A stretch of DNA of 9,883 nt from Tannerella sp. (GCA_031260095.1 JAIRKN010000070.1:1-9883), one strand, 5' to 3'; shown: positions 1 to 6,904, counted from the stretch's first letter. The notes: generated from the letters alone by a model not told the origin. A program made the numbers and translations.

Positions 1-567
1 AATGAAAAACCCAAGCTGCGAAGCAAAACGTATGGCGCGCATCATCCGCAACGGATCATCACTGAACGTAATATCAGGATCCAGTGGCGTTACAATCCGC
101 AGATTTTCAAGATCGCTCAATCCGTCAAACGGATCCACCAACTCGCCGTAACGCTCTTTATTCAAACAAAGAGCCATCGTATTGATCGTAAAATCGCGCC
201 GGTTCCGGTCATCTTCCAGCGTACCGTCTTCCACGACCGGCTTCCGGCTGTCATGGGTATAGGATTCCCGCCGGGCGCCGACAAACTCAATATTCCAGTC
301 CTGACTTTTAACCTGGGCGGTTCCGAAATTTTTAAAGACGGACAAATGAGCGCCGGAACCCAATGTATCCGCTACGGCCTTTGCCAACCCAATACCGCTC
401 CCCACGGTAACAATATCAATATCTTCAGACGAACGGCGTAAAAAAAGATCACGTACATAACCTCCTATCACATAACATTCGAGCCCAAGCCGGCCTGCAG
501 CGTCCGAAATAAGGTGAAATACGGGTTGTGACAAGCGCCTGTCTATCTCTTCCTGAACGTAATACAT
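1..567 (-). CDS. cca: CCA-adding tRNA nucleotidyltransferase, N-terminal part (partial)
   Basis: The enzyme adds or repairs the CCA tail at tRNA 3' ends in the cytoplasm, using CTP and ATP without a nucleic-acid template. The first 189 codons are present; the gene runs off the left edge of the window, so the rest of the head, the neck and any HD domain are not seen. The class II nucleotidyltransferase head is clear: GGYVRD near residues 35-40, the metal-binding EDIDIV (the two Asp at about 49 and 51), VFKNFGTA, EFVGARRESY, RRDFTIN and, close to the break, SDDPLRMMRAIRFA. The ATG at 565-567 is chosen because the next upstream ATG (576-578) is out of frame and stops after three codons. The long RRDFTIN...RMMRAIRFA match favours a CCA enzyme. 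Poly(A) polymerase is a relative with the same head, but Bacteroidales typically carry this type as the CCA enzyme. The gene is divergent from the transposase remnant to its right. Confidence 0.93.
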   Translation of the reverse strand, partial: MYYVQEEIDRRLSQPVFHLISDAAGRLGLECYVIGGYVRDLFLRRSSEDIDIVTVGSGIGLAKAVADTLGSGAHLSVFKNFGTAQVKSQDWNIEFVGARRESYTHDSRKPVVEDGTLEDDRNRRDFTINTMALCLNKERYGELVDPFDGLSDLENLRIVTPLDPDITFSDDPLRMMRAIRFASQLGFFI

Positions 568-590
568 TAAATATACATTTTTTCCGGCGG

Positions 591-598
591 CAAAGATA
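591..598 (-). promoter_or_regulatory. Candidate -7 box of the cca promoter
   Basis: On the minus strand this reads TATCTTTG, an exact match to the Bacteroidetes TAnnTTTG -7 consensus. It lies 23 nt upstream of the cca start codon, giving a short leader. I cannot see a good TTTG -33 box at the usual 19-21 nt spacing, so the call rests on the -7 box and its position. Confidence 0.5.
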
Positions 599-655
599 CA
601 AAGATTAGCTGGAAAAACAGGCCCCGTCCAAGACAAATCTCCACCCGTAGCCATT

Positions 656-688
656 ATCATGCGGAAATGCAAAGCATTTCCGCATGAT
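656..688. repeat. Perfect 15-bp inverted repeat with 3-nt loop
   Basis: The arm ATCATGCGGAAATGC (656-670) is followed by the loop AAA and its exact reverse complement (674-688). No T-run follows on either strand, so a simple intrinsic terminator is not supported. It lies between the divergent cca start and the transposase remnant, and could be a leftover of an element end, a REP-like palindrome or a protein-binding site. What it does is unknown. Confidence 0.75.
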
Positions 689-733
689 CCTATTTAAAAT
701 GATATGAATACCCCTAATATCATCTAAAATTAT

Positions 734-741
734 TATCTTTG
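734..741 (+). promoter_or_regulatory. Weak candidate -7 box before the transposase remnant
   Basis: TATCTTTG matches the Bacteroidetes TAnnTTTG form and lies 22 nt before the transposase ATG at 764. No convincing -33 box is present. Just upstream is a short inverted repeat, ATGATAT at 699-705 and ATATCAT at 717-723, which covers the place where a -33 box would lie. Confidence 0.35.
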
Positions 742-763
742 CATCAAGAAAACAATAAAAGGA

Positions 764-1282
764 ATGAATCTACAAAATTTTATATTCCAGTATCCTGACG
801 AGGCGAGTTGTAGAGCGAAGTTTAAGGAATATCGCGACAGGGAAGGCGTTGTATGTCCTCATTGCGGTAGTCAGGCACATTATTGGAAGTCAGACAAGGA
901 GTGTTACGAATGTAAGCAGTGTAAATACCGTCAGAGTTTGCGTGTCAATACGGTAATGCGTGCATCGAATTTGCCTTTCCGCTATTGGTTTATAGCCATT
1001 CATTTGCTGACGTCGACGAGAAAAAAAATTTCGGCAGTAGAGTTACAACGCCAATTAGGTCACAAGCGTTATGAACCGATACGAGCGATGTTACATAAAT
1101 TACGGTCAGTGTTGGGCACGTGTGACGGGCAGCACAGTCTAAAGGGAGTAATCGAATTGAATGATGGCTTTTTTACAACCGAAACAGAAGAATCGGCGAA
1201 AGAAAAACCCTTGAAATGAAGTCGCGGCAGTCAGCGGAAAACGAAAGTGCTTGTCATAGCAGAAAGTGCTCCGGTTGAACAG
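764..1282 (+). pseudogene. IS1595-family transposase, truncated and interrupted
   Basis: The first 151 codons give the front of an IS1595-type transposase: an N-terminal helical segment, a zinc ribbon (CPHC at residues 31-34, CKQC at 50-53), the helix-turn-helix-like stretch around LPFRYWFIAIHLLTS and VELQRQLGHKRY, then the start of the DDE catalytic domain (IELNDGFFTTE, residues 130-140). TGA at 1217-1219 stops it right after KEKPLK. The same frame continues with SRGSQRKTKVLVIAESAPVE, which also looks like the transposase core, so the TGA is probably a point mutation of an Arg codon. Likeness fades near 1282, although the frame stays open to the TGA at 1412-1414. Complete members are around 300 residues, so the second and third acidic residues are missing. 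The position where the family carries its first catalytic Asp is Asn133 here. I could not identify terminal inverted repeats or a target duplication. It is almost certainly inactive. Confidence 0.8.
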
Positions 1283-1401
1283 TTCCCAAAAGCCTTCGCA
1301 ATTATCGAAGACTTTCATTTTGTTGATTCTTATATAAAACATCTGTACTCTTTTTTAAATTTCAATATTTATTACTCCAAACTAAATACTGATTTTAGTT
1401 G

Positions 1402-1507
1402 CCATTTCCGATGACCATCCATTGGCTATCCGGTGACCGTCCATTGGCTATCCGGTAACTGTCCATTGGCTATCCGATGACTGTCCATTGGCTATCCCGT
1501 GACCCGT
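1402..1507. repeat. 22-bp tandem repeat array, four units plus one shortened unit
   Basis: Units begin at 1419, 1441, 1463 and 1485, a period of 22 bp, with the last unit one base longer. All four share the invariant 13-bp core CCATTGGCTATCC. The remaining 9-10 bp vary at a few positions (GGTGACCGT, GGTAACTGT, GATGACTGT, CGTGACCCGT). The piece at 1402-1418 is a fifth unit that lacks five bases (GGCTA). The core contains a small palindrome, CCA-T-TGG. The period is not a multiple of three and no gene covers it, so the array is non-coding. It lies between the transposase remnant and the decayed DUF4469 gene. There are no unique spacers, so this is not a CRISPR array. Confidence 0.9.
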
Positions 1508-1530
1508 ACAGTCAAGCAAATAATTTTCCG

Positions 1531-1793
1531 CTAAACAATCAGCTGCTCCGTCAGCGTTCCCGTTTTCATGTCTTTGTTTCCCTTGAGCAGGACCACACTT
1601 CAAGCGTGTATTCGTCAGCAGAGAGACCGGCGGACAGTTGAAAGACGACTTATGTTCCCGTGTGACTCAATATCTTCTCCATGCGGTATGCCTTCTTTGC
1701 GGAATCCGGCAGGAATACGCCCTGCTGTGGATCATCCTGATCAAACCGGAGGCGAGTGCCCGTCAGACGGGCTAGGCCACCCGGCTTTTGTTA
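1531..1793 (-). pseudogene. Decayed 3' end of an HU-like / DUF4469-domain protein gene
   Basis: On the minus strand the frame from 1790 reads KPGGLARLTGTRLRF, then DQDDPQQGVFL, reaches an in-frame TAA at 1650-1652, and resumes with VVFQLSAGLSADEYTLEVWS. Near 1587-1590 the frame shifts; the new frame gives LKGNKDMKTGTLTEQLIV and a TAG stop at 1531-1533. The order PGG...RLTG, DDP.QGVF, EYTLEV, TGTLTEQL matches the C-terminal DUF4469 domain found in Bacteroidetes proteins with an HU-like DNA-binding N-terminus. One nonsense mutation and one frameshift (apparently one lost base) break it, and a further TAA at 1791-1793 lies upstream. I could not recognise the HU-like half in the bases up to 2047, so it is lost or eroded. 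The family call is by eye. These proteins are usually small cytoplasmic DNA-binding or nucleoid-associated candidates; the function of this one is unknown. Confidence 0.65.
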
Positions 1794-1818
1794 GCTGACG
1801 GATACAAAAATATGCGCC

Positions 1819-1841
1819 GTAACGGATTATTAATCCATTAC
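1819..1841. repeat. Imperfect 23-bp palindrome
   Basis: GTAACGGATTA (1819-1829) and TAATCCATTAC (1831-1841) are inverted copies with one mismatch around a central T. It lies in the 254 bp between the DUF4469 remnant and the ABC permease gene. It could be an old operator of the decayed gene, but nothing else supports a role. I see no gene in 1794-2047. Confidence 0.5.
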
Positions 1842-1956
1842 CTCTCTGAGGTTGCGGCAGAAGCTTTCTTTTCAGATGCTTCTACTGATTGTTGTATTTA
1901 TTCCGGCCGTATCAAACACAAAACCTGTATGAAAATCGTGCTATAAATTTTCCGGA

Positions 1957-1982
1957 TAGTTTCGGTAATTTCACCGAAACTA
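1957..1982 (-). terminator. Candidate hairpin terminator of the dnaG-ABC operon
   Basis: Arms TAGTTTCGGT (1957-1966) and ACCGAAACTA (1973-1982) form a perfect 10-bp stem with a 6-nt loop. It begins about 65 nt past the permease stop on the minus strand. The bases after it on that strand (TCCGGAAAATTTATAG) are only moderately A/T-rich with no clean U-run, so a classical intrinsic terminator is uncertain. An RNA-stabilising stem or a binding site is also possible. Confidence 0.4.
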
Positions 1983-2047
1983 ATAAATTATGGGATTGCG
2001 GATTTTAGAAATGATAGAATGATTGTCACTGTTCTGAGGTCATCCGT

Positions 2048-3382
2048 TTAATATTTGAGCCAGCGGGCTATTTCTTTGAAGCTTGGCTTTTTACCATACA
2101 TCAGGATTCCTACACGGTAGATCTTGGCCGACATCCAGACCAGAAATATAGCGGAAGTATATAAGAGAACAAGTGAAAGCAGTATCTGCCAGAAAGGTAT
2201 TTCGTAAGGAATACGCACCATCATCACGACAGGCGAGGTGAAAGGGATTAGTGAACACCAGAATGCAAGCGGGCCGTCGGGGTTGTTCACGCTATAAAGA
2301 CCTGCGTAAACGGAAAACATCAGAAAGATCATCATCGGCGTCATAAACTGTTGCGAATCTTCGGGAGTATCAATAGCTGAACCAATAGCGGCAAATAATG
2401 AGGCATACGATACATATCCACCAATAAAAAACAGAACGAAGTAGATAATGATTTCAATGAAATTAAATGAGCTGAGTTTTGAGGTCATACTTACGGCCGA
2501 AGACATTTCTGCCGCATTGTATGACATGCCTGATTGCACGGCAGAGAGATCATATCCGCCGGCGGAGCCTAAAAACAGGCCCCCGGCAGCGAGTAATATG
2601 ACGGTCAGGATGCACCAGATGAAGACCTGGGTAAGGCCGACCCAGCCGATGCCGATTATTTTACCCATCATCAGATCGAAAGGACGCACAGACGAAATCA
2701 TGACCTCGACTATACGATTCGTTTTCTCTTCCATCACCCCCTGCATCACCATCGCTCCATACATCATGATAAACATATAGATGATAAACGTAAATATCAT
2801 ACCAATGACACTGCTTATTTCGGATGAAGATTCGGTGGCCGTACCATCTTTTCCCCATTTAATGGTCTGAATATCTATATGAACACGACTATTCTCTATG
2901 ATTTCGTCCAGATTCGGAATATTAAATGAAGCGCGTTTTTCCTTTTCAAGATATGGACTCAGGATATGATTAACTTCTCTTTTTAAATCCTGGGGGATTT
3001 GTTTATCCGAATAAAGGGTTACGGCCTTGGGGTTTTTAAGTAAATCGTCTGTGATCTCAAGGATCGCAAACATACCGGAGCTACTCTCCTTTAATTCGTC
3101 AACAGGCGATGGATTGCCGGTACCTGCGAATCGGAAGCGGTCCGTGTCCTTAAACAGGGAGGCATATTTGCCGGTGCGATCTGCTACCATCACGTCATAT
3201 ACATCACTGCTTTTTATCGAAGAAAGCCATAAAGGAACAAACACTAATGCGGCAAACAATACCGGCGCAAACAAAGTGATAAAAATAAATGACTTTTTAT
3301 TTACCCGGCGCAAATATTCTCTTTTCGTAACAATTCCTATTTTTTTCATATAAATCCGGTTATCTGTTGTTAAACTGTTCAT
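2048..3382 (-). CDS. ABC-2 type transporter permease, NatB-like
   Basis: This is the membrane subunit of a two-gene ABC exporter whose ATPase is encoded immediately upstream. The protein of 444 residues has one N-terminal membrane segment (about 32-55), a large extracytoplasmic region (about 57-188), then about five further segments near 191-215, 241-271, 307-335, 347-385 and 398-420. The segment EEKTNRIVEVMISSVRPFDLMMGKIIG (split as EEKTNRIVEVMIS and SVRPFDLMMGKIIG, residues 218-244) is the conserved cytoplasmic coupling region of NatB/ABC-2 permeases. The ATG at 3380-3382 overlaps the ATPase stop as ATGA, favouring coupled translation. A start at residue 12 (MKKIGIVTKREY, 3349) matches usual family N-termini and remains possible. 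NatB of Bacillus takes part in sodium export; the substrate here cannot be read from sequence. Confidence 0.88.
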   Translation of the reverse strand: MNSLTTDNRIYMKKIGIVTKREYLRRVNKKSFIFITLFAPVLFAALVFVPLWLSSIKSSDVYDVMVADRTGKYASLFKDTDRFRFAGTGNPSPVDELKESSSGMFAILEITDDLLKNPKAVTLYSDKQIPQDLKREVNHILSPYLEKEKRASFNIPNLDEIIENSRVHIDIQTIKWGKDGTATESSSEISSVIGMIFTFIIYMFIMMYGAMVMQGVMEEKTNRIVEVMISSVRPFDLMMGKIIGIGWVGLTQVFIWCILTVILLAAGGLFLGSAGGYDLSAVQSGMSYNAAEMSSAVSMTSKLSSFNFIEIIIYFVLFFIGGYVSYASLFAAIGSAIDTPEDSQQFMTPMMIFLMFSVYAGLYSVNNPDGPLAFWCSLIPFTSPVVMMVRIPYEIPFWQILLSLVLLYTSAIFLVWMSAKIYRVGILMYGKKPSFKEIARWLKY

Positions 3383-4290
3383 TGTGCATCGCAGACGGCT
3401 TTCAGGAAAACTTCGTTCATCGAAGGTAATTCTTCCGCGAACGAAAAAATCTCATGTTTTTGTGTCAATACATTCAGCAATTCGGAATTAGTCATCTCCT
3501 TTTCTTTACGGATACGAATCTCAAGCGTGTGGTTTGAGCCGGCTTTTTCGGAGAGAACAGTAAATATATCCGGCGAAGGTTCAAATTTATCATTGATAAC
3601 GGATACATTAAACGTATTCGATTTAAAGCGGTTTCGAACTTCGTCCATATTGCCGGACAGGACAACCTCCGATTTATTTATCAATGCAATATCATCACAA
3701 ATCTCTTCTACCGACGCCATATTGTGCGTTGAGAAAATAATCGTACGGCCGGCGTTCTTCAATTCCAGTATTTCCCTCTTCAGTTGCTCGGTATTGACCG
3801 GATCAAAGCCACTGAAGGGTTCGTCAAAAATCAGCAGTTCCGGGTCATGTATCACCGTCACAATAAACTGTATTTTTTGTTGCATCCCCTTCGATAACTC
3901 TTCCAGTTTCTTATTCCACCAGGATACAATACCAAACTTCTCAAACCACCGCATCAAACGACGTTTTGCTTCGGCTGCCGGAAGACCTTTTAAGCGGGCA
4001 AGGTAGACGGCCTGTTCGCCAACCTTCATTTTCCTGTACAGTCCACGCTCTTCCGGCAGGTAACCGATACGGTAGATATCCGAAGGCCGGTAAAGACGTC
4101 CGTCCATGAAAACCTCTCCTTCATCGGGCGCTGTGATGCGGTTAATAATACGGATCAAAGTGGTCTTGCCTGCTCCGTTCGGTCCTAAGAGGCCGAAGAT
4201 CTTCCCGCAGGGGACATGAATACTAACTCCGTTTAAAGCGCGGTGGTTAGCATATTGTTTGACGATCTCTTTTGTTTCTAAAAAATACAT
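3379..4290 (-). CDS. ABC transporter ATP-binding protein, NatA-like
   Basis: This is the cytoplasmic ATPase that drives the NatB-like permease encoded next to it. From the ATG at 4288-4290 it has 303 residues. All nucleotide-binding motifs are present: Walker A GPNGAGKT (36-43), signature LSKGMQQ (about 132-138), Walker B LLIFDEP (152-158) and the H-loop STH (His189). The Q-loop region reads GYLPEERGLY, with Glu where Gln is common; as far as I know this is normal in this NatA subgroup. About 90 residues after the ATPase core form a C-terminal DUF4162-like domain. A longer frame begins at a TTG (4321-4323) inside the end of dnaG. The ATG is preferred because it starts just before the usual MYFLETKEIVKQY beta strand and leaves a 10-nt gap to dnaG. 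The stop overlaps the permease start by 4 nt. Substrate is unknown. Confidence 0.92.
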   Translation of the reverse strand: MYFLETKEIVKQYANHRALNGVSIHVPCGKIFGLLGPNGAGKTTLIRIINRITAPDEGEVFMDGRLYRPSDIYRIGYLPEERGLYRKMKVGEQAVYLARLKGLPAAEAKRRLMRWFEKFGIVSWWNKKLEELSKGMQQKIQFIVTVIHDPELLIFDEPFSGFDPVNTEQLKREILELKNAGRTIIFSTHNMASVEEICDDIALINKSEVVLSGNMDEVRNRFKSNTFNVSVINDKFEPSPDIFTVLSEKAGSNHTLEIRIRKEKEMTNSELLNVLTQKHEIFSFAEELPSMNEVFLKAVCDAQ

Positions 4291-4300
4291 TGTTCTGTTT

Positions 4301-6391
4301 TTATTTTCCGATTCCGGTGACAATTCTTTCTCCCAACTCCTTACTTAATAAACGCTTTATCTCGTCCAGTTTCATTCGCTCCCGCAAAAGCTCCATCACT
4401 TTTTCTTCATCCGCCTGAAACTCCCGGATCTGCTTGTTCAGTTCATCTATTTTATGCTTTATATAGGCATTCTTCAATGTGAAAATATCATGTACAATCC
4501 AGCGTTGCAGTTGTTCGCGTTCTTTCTCTCTCTTCCGGGCCTCATTTTCGGCTTCCTGCTCCTCTTCGGAGAGGGCCGTTTGTTTCAGCGCCGTATCTCC
4601 CGTATCTGCAAAATACTTGCTCAACCGGTATTTATTACTCATCATATCCGCAGCCAGCCCACTTATTTCGAGATCCGTATGATTCAGAAAATAACGGGAC
4701 GCCGTAAATTCATCCTCTTCACACCGGGCCACCGCCTCATCCAACACCCGCCTGTATACCGGCGTCAGGATTTCTATGTCATCATCCTGCAATTCCGAGC
4801 GAATATATTCCGCCACCTTCACAACCTTTCGTTTTTCATCATTCTCATCTGTTCCTGCCGAAAAAAGAATACGCTCGCCGTAGCGTATCACATAACGCAG
4901 CAGTATGGATTCATATTTCTTAAACGGCGAATAACTGTGATGCTTCGGACGAACAGCGCCCTCCGTCGCCTCTGCCGTAACGCCGCCTTCTTCGGTCGTT
5001 TCTTTTCCGGTTTCCGCGTCGGCAGATTCCTGAGGAGGCGCCGCGGGTACAGGCTCCCGTGTTCTCCCTGTTTGAACAGAACGCGCCTTCCGGTCCCGTA
5101 TTTTTATGACCTCATTCATCAGTACCTGTTCGCTCTCATCTAAAAGATGACTACATTCTTTAATATACACGGAACGAATAATATTATCAGGAATGACAGC
5201 AACACTCTCCATCATATCCTTTATCAGATTCGCCCGTTTGATCGGATCGTGACCGGCGTCTTTCAACAGTAAGCCGGCCTTGAACCGTATAAAGTCCACT
5301 TCATTCTCTTTCATGAACAAATTAAAATCAAACGAATTACGCGAACGCGCAAACGAATCGGGGTCTTCGCCTTCGGGAAGCAAAACAACCTTCACATTCA
5401 TACCCGCCTCAAGCAACATATCAATACCCCGTACAGCGGCTTTTATTCCGGCAGCATCTCCGTCATAAAGGACGGTTATGTTCGTCGTGAAACGGTGTAT
5501 AAGGCGTATCTGACCTTGCGTAAGCGCCGTTCCCGATGAAGCAACTACGTTCTCAATGCCGGTCTGATACATGGAGATCACATCGGTATATCCTTCGACC
5601 AGATAGCAACGATCCTCCTTAACAATCGCCTGTTTAGCAAAATATATACCGTATAACTCATAACTTTTATGATAGATCTCACTGTCCGGGGAATTTACGT
5701 ATTTGGCAACCTTGTCCTTTTTCCCCAGTATGCGTCCGCCAAAAGCGACCACCTTACCACTTAACGTATGCACCGGAAAAATAACCCGTCCGTGAAAACG
5801 GTCGGCAACAGAATCATCATCGCGTTTATAAACAAGCCCGGTTTTCAATAAATAGGTCTCATTGAATCCGTGCTTTATGGCATTTTCATATAAATCATCC
5901 CGGCGGATAAGACTGTATCCCAGTTGAAACTTGCGTATGATATCATCCCGGAAACCACGCTCCGTAAAATAAGGCAATCCGATACTTCTCCCTTCTTCAT
6001 GCTCGTAAAGGCGCGAGGTGAAGAACTTCTGCGCCCAGCCATTGACGATCATCATACTCTCCCGGTCGCTCTGCACACGCTTTTCTTCGTCCGAGAGTTC
6101 GCGTTCCTTTATGTCGATATGATATTTTTTCGCCAGATAACGCAACGCCTCCGTATAGGAAACCTGTTCGTGCTTCATAATGAACTGCACGGAAGTACCT
6201 CCCTCTCCGCAGGCAAAACATTTACAGATGTTCTTAGACGGGGAAACATAAAAAGACGGGGATGAATCCTCATGAAAAGGACACAATCCGACATAATTCA
6301 CCCCTCTCTTTTTGAGTGTCACAAAATCCGATACAACGTCCACAATCTGTGCCGCATTGTATATTTTATCAATTGTAAGCTTGTCTATCAT
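4301..6391 (-). CDS. dnaG: DNA primase DnaG
   Basis: DnaG makes the RNA primers for Okazaki fragments at the replication fork, recruited by the DnaB helicase. The 696-residue protein has the expected order. The CHC2 zinc-binding domain has Cys37, His40, Cys58 and Cys61 (CPFHEDSSPSF ... CFACGEGG). The catalytic core includes YFTERGF, FHGRVIFPVH and AFGGRILG, followed by the Toprim domain with EGYTDVISMYQTG and VLYDGDAAG as the acidic metal-binding motifs. Next comes a low-complexity linker rich in Glu, Thr, Ala and Pro (about 440-485), then a C-terminal helical domain (from about 490) that would bind DnaB. The length is somewhat above E. coli DnaG, mainly because of the linker. The start at 6389-6391 is supported by a GGAGG Shine-Dalgarno sequence (6395-6399) three bases upstream, unusual in Bacteroidetes, where such sites are weak. 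It heads an operon with the ABC pair rather than the rpsU-dnaG-rpoD order. Confidence 0.97.
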   Translation of the reverse strand: MIDKLTIDKIYNAAQIVDVVSDFVTLKKRGVNYVGLCPFHEDSSPSFYVSPSKNICKCFACGEGGTSVQFIMKHEQVSYTEALRYLAKKYHIDIKERELSDEEKRVQSDRESMMIVNGWAQKFFTSRLYEHEEGRSIGLPYFTERGFRDDIIRKFQLGYSLIRRDDLYENAIKHGFNETYLLKTGLVYKRDDDSVADRFHGRVIFPVHTLSGKVVAFGGRILGKKDKVAKYVNSPDSEIYHKSYELYGIYFAKQAIVKEDRCYLVEGYTDVISMYQTGIENVVASSGTALTQGQIRLIHRFTTNITVLYDGDAAGIKAAVRGIDMLLEAGMNVKVVLLPEGEDPDSFARSRNSFDFNLFMKENEVDFIRFKAGLLLKDAGHDPIKRANLIKDMMESVAVIPDNIIRSVYIKECSHLLDESEQVLMNEVIKIRDRKARSVQTGRTREPVPAAPPQESADAETGKETTEEGGVTAEATEGAVRPKHHSYSPFKKYESILLRYVIRYGERILFSAGTDENDEKRKVVKVAEYIRSELQDDDIEILTPVYRRVLDEAVARCEEDEFTASRYFLNHTDLEISGLAADMMSNKYRLSKYFADTGDTALKQTALSEEEQEAENEARKREKEREQLQRWIVHDIFTLKNAYIKHKIDELNKQIREFQADEEKVMELLRERMKLDEIKRLLSKELGERIVTGIGK

Positions 6392-6419
6392 TGTCCTCCG
6401 AACTAACCGTAAGAGGGTA

Positions 6420-6427
6420 CAAAAATA
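6420..6427 (-). promoter_or_regulatory. Candidate -7 box of the dnaG operon promoter
   Basis: On the minus strand this reads TATTTTTG, fitting the Bacteroidetes TAnnTTTG form, 28 nt upstream of the dnaG start. About 19 nt further upstream is TTTTCC (6446-6451), a poor match to the TTTG -33 box. The surrounding bases are A/T-rich. Confidence 0.45.
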
Positions 6428-6501
6428 ATAAATATCTATCAGACCGGAAAATTATACCTGACGATCGTTTTTTATCTTATCTATACTGCGCGCGGCATGA
6501 T

Positions 6502-6562
6502 ACCGGATTGCTTCGCCGTAACCCGTCATCCTTTGCGAACCCGCCCGTCCACGTCATTGCGA
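6502..6562. repeat. Partial copies of the palindromic repeat family
   Basis: GGATTGCTTCG at 6504-6514 resembles the right arm of the 75-bp repeats found further along. It is followed by a 31-bp stretch (6532-6562) starting TTTGCGAACC and ending GTCATTGCGA that recurs at 6791-6821 with a single mismatch. The second occurrence runs straight into a full repeat unit, while this one breaks off into unrelated A/T-rich sequence after GCGAGACC. It looks like a truncated or rearranged member of the same family. Confidence 0.7.
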
Positions 6563-6668
6563 GACCTTATATTTTTCAAATAAACAAGGGGAAAATGACG
6601 GGAACATCATCGGCAATCTCAAAAAGTGGGGTAAACCTCACTGCTGATCAACGAAGTCGGCGAATTCC

Positions 6669-6743
6669 GTCATTGGTAACGGAGTGAAGCAATCCAGGCG
6701 CATACAGGTGCTGGAGTGCCGCGTCGCTACGCTCCTCGCAAGA
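6669..6743. repeat. 75-bp imperfect palindromic repeat, copy A
   Basis: The left arm begins GTCATTGG and continues AACGGAGTGAAGCAATCC. The right arm is GTGCCGCGTCGCTACG followed by CTCCTCGCAA. The two arms can fold on each other, and the centre adds a short stem, GGCGC with GTGCC, around ATACAG. It aligns with copy B 143 bp downstream with about 8 differences in 75. The sequence between the copies (6744-6811) is not repeated within the unit except for the 31-bp stretch at 6791-6821. Open frames through here are by-products of the repeat. Just upstream (6625-6642) lies another small hairpin, AGTGGGGT-AA-ACCTCACT, with one G-T pair. Confidence 0.82.
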
Positions 6744-6790
6744 CGAGGAGGGGAGCAGTCCTTTCGCTGGCACGTCTGCCCATATCCGTC

Positions 6791-6886
6791 TTTGCGAACC
6801 TGCCCGTCCACGTCATTGCGAACGGAGTGAAGCAATTCAGGCGCATACAGGTGCCGGATTGCCGCGTCGCTGCGCTCCTCGCAAAG
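6791..6886. repeat. 75-bp imperfect palindromic repeat, copy B, with 31-bp leader repeat
   Basis: The full unit is 6812-6886: GTCATTGCGAACGGAGTG, AAGCAATTC, a centre AGGCGCATACAGGTGCC, then GGATTGCCGCGTCGCTGCG and CTCCTCGCAA. This copy keeps the palindrome better than copy A, since TTGCGA at the left faces TCGCAA at the right. The leader 6791-6821 overlaps its start and repeats 6532-6562 with one mismatch. The GTCATTGCGA...GCAATCC pattern belongs to a type of dispersed palindrome known from several bacterial groups; copies elsewhere in the genome are expected but cannot be seen here. Confidence 0.85.
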
Positions 6887-6904
6887 AGAGGGGGTTGTGT
6901 AAAA

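Noticed and set aside
1217..1219. TGA as a read-through or recoded codon in the transposase
   Set aside because: TGA is a normal stop elsewhere in the window (ABC ATPase), and the gene is also truncated with a changed catalytic position, so decay is the simpler explanation.
1402..1507. CRISPR array
   Set aside because: Units follow one another directly without unique spacers, and no cas gene is nearby.
1758..1772. 15-bp GC-rich palindrome GCCCGTC-A-GACGGGC
   Set aside because: It lies inside the DUF4469 remnant and is accounted for by codons for the ARLTG stretch; no separate role is supported.
1568..1798. 76-codon plus-strand open frame
   Set aside because: It is opposite the DUF4469 remnant, whose minus-strand reading matches a known family; the plus-strand peptide matches nothing I recognise.
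4454..5143. Long open frame (229 codons) on the plus strand
   Set aside because: It lies wholly opposite dnaG, whose linker and C-terminal domain explain the sequence; its translation has no family features and is an antisense shadow.
6391..6835. Short open frames on both strands in the repeat region
   Set aside because: They are created by the GC-rich repeats, have no recognisable domain and no promoter or ribosome site of their own.
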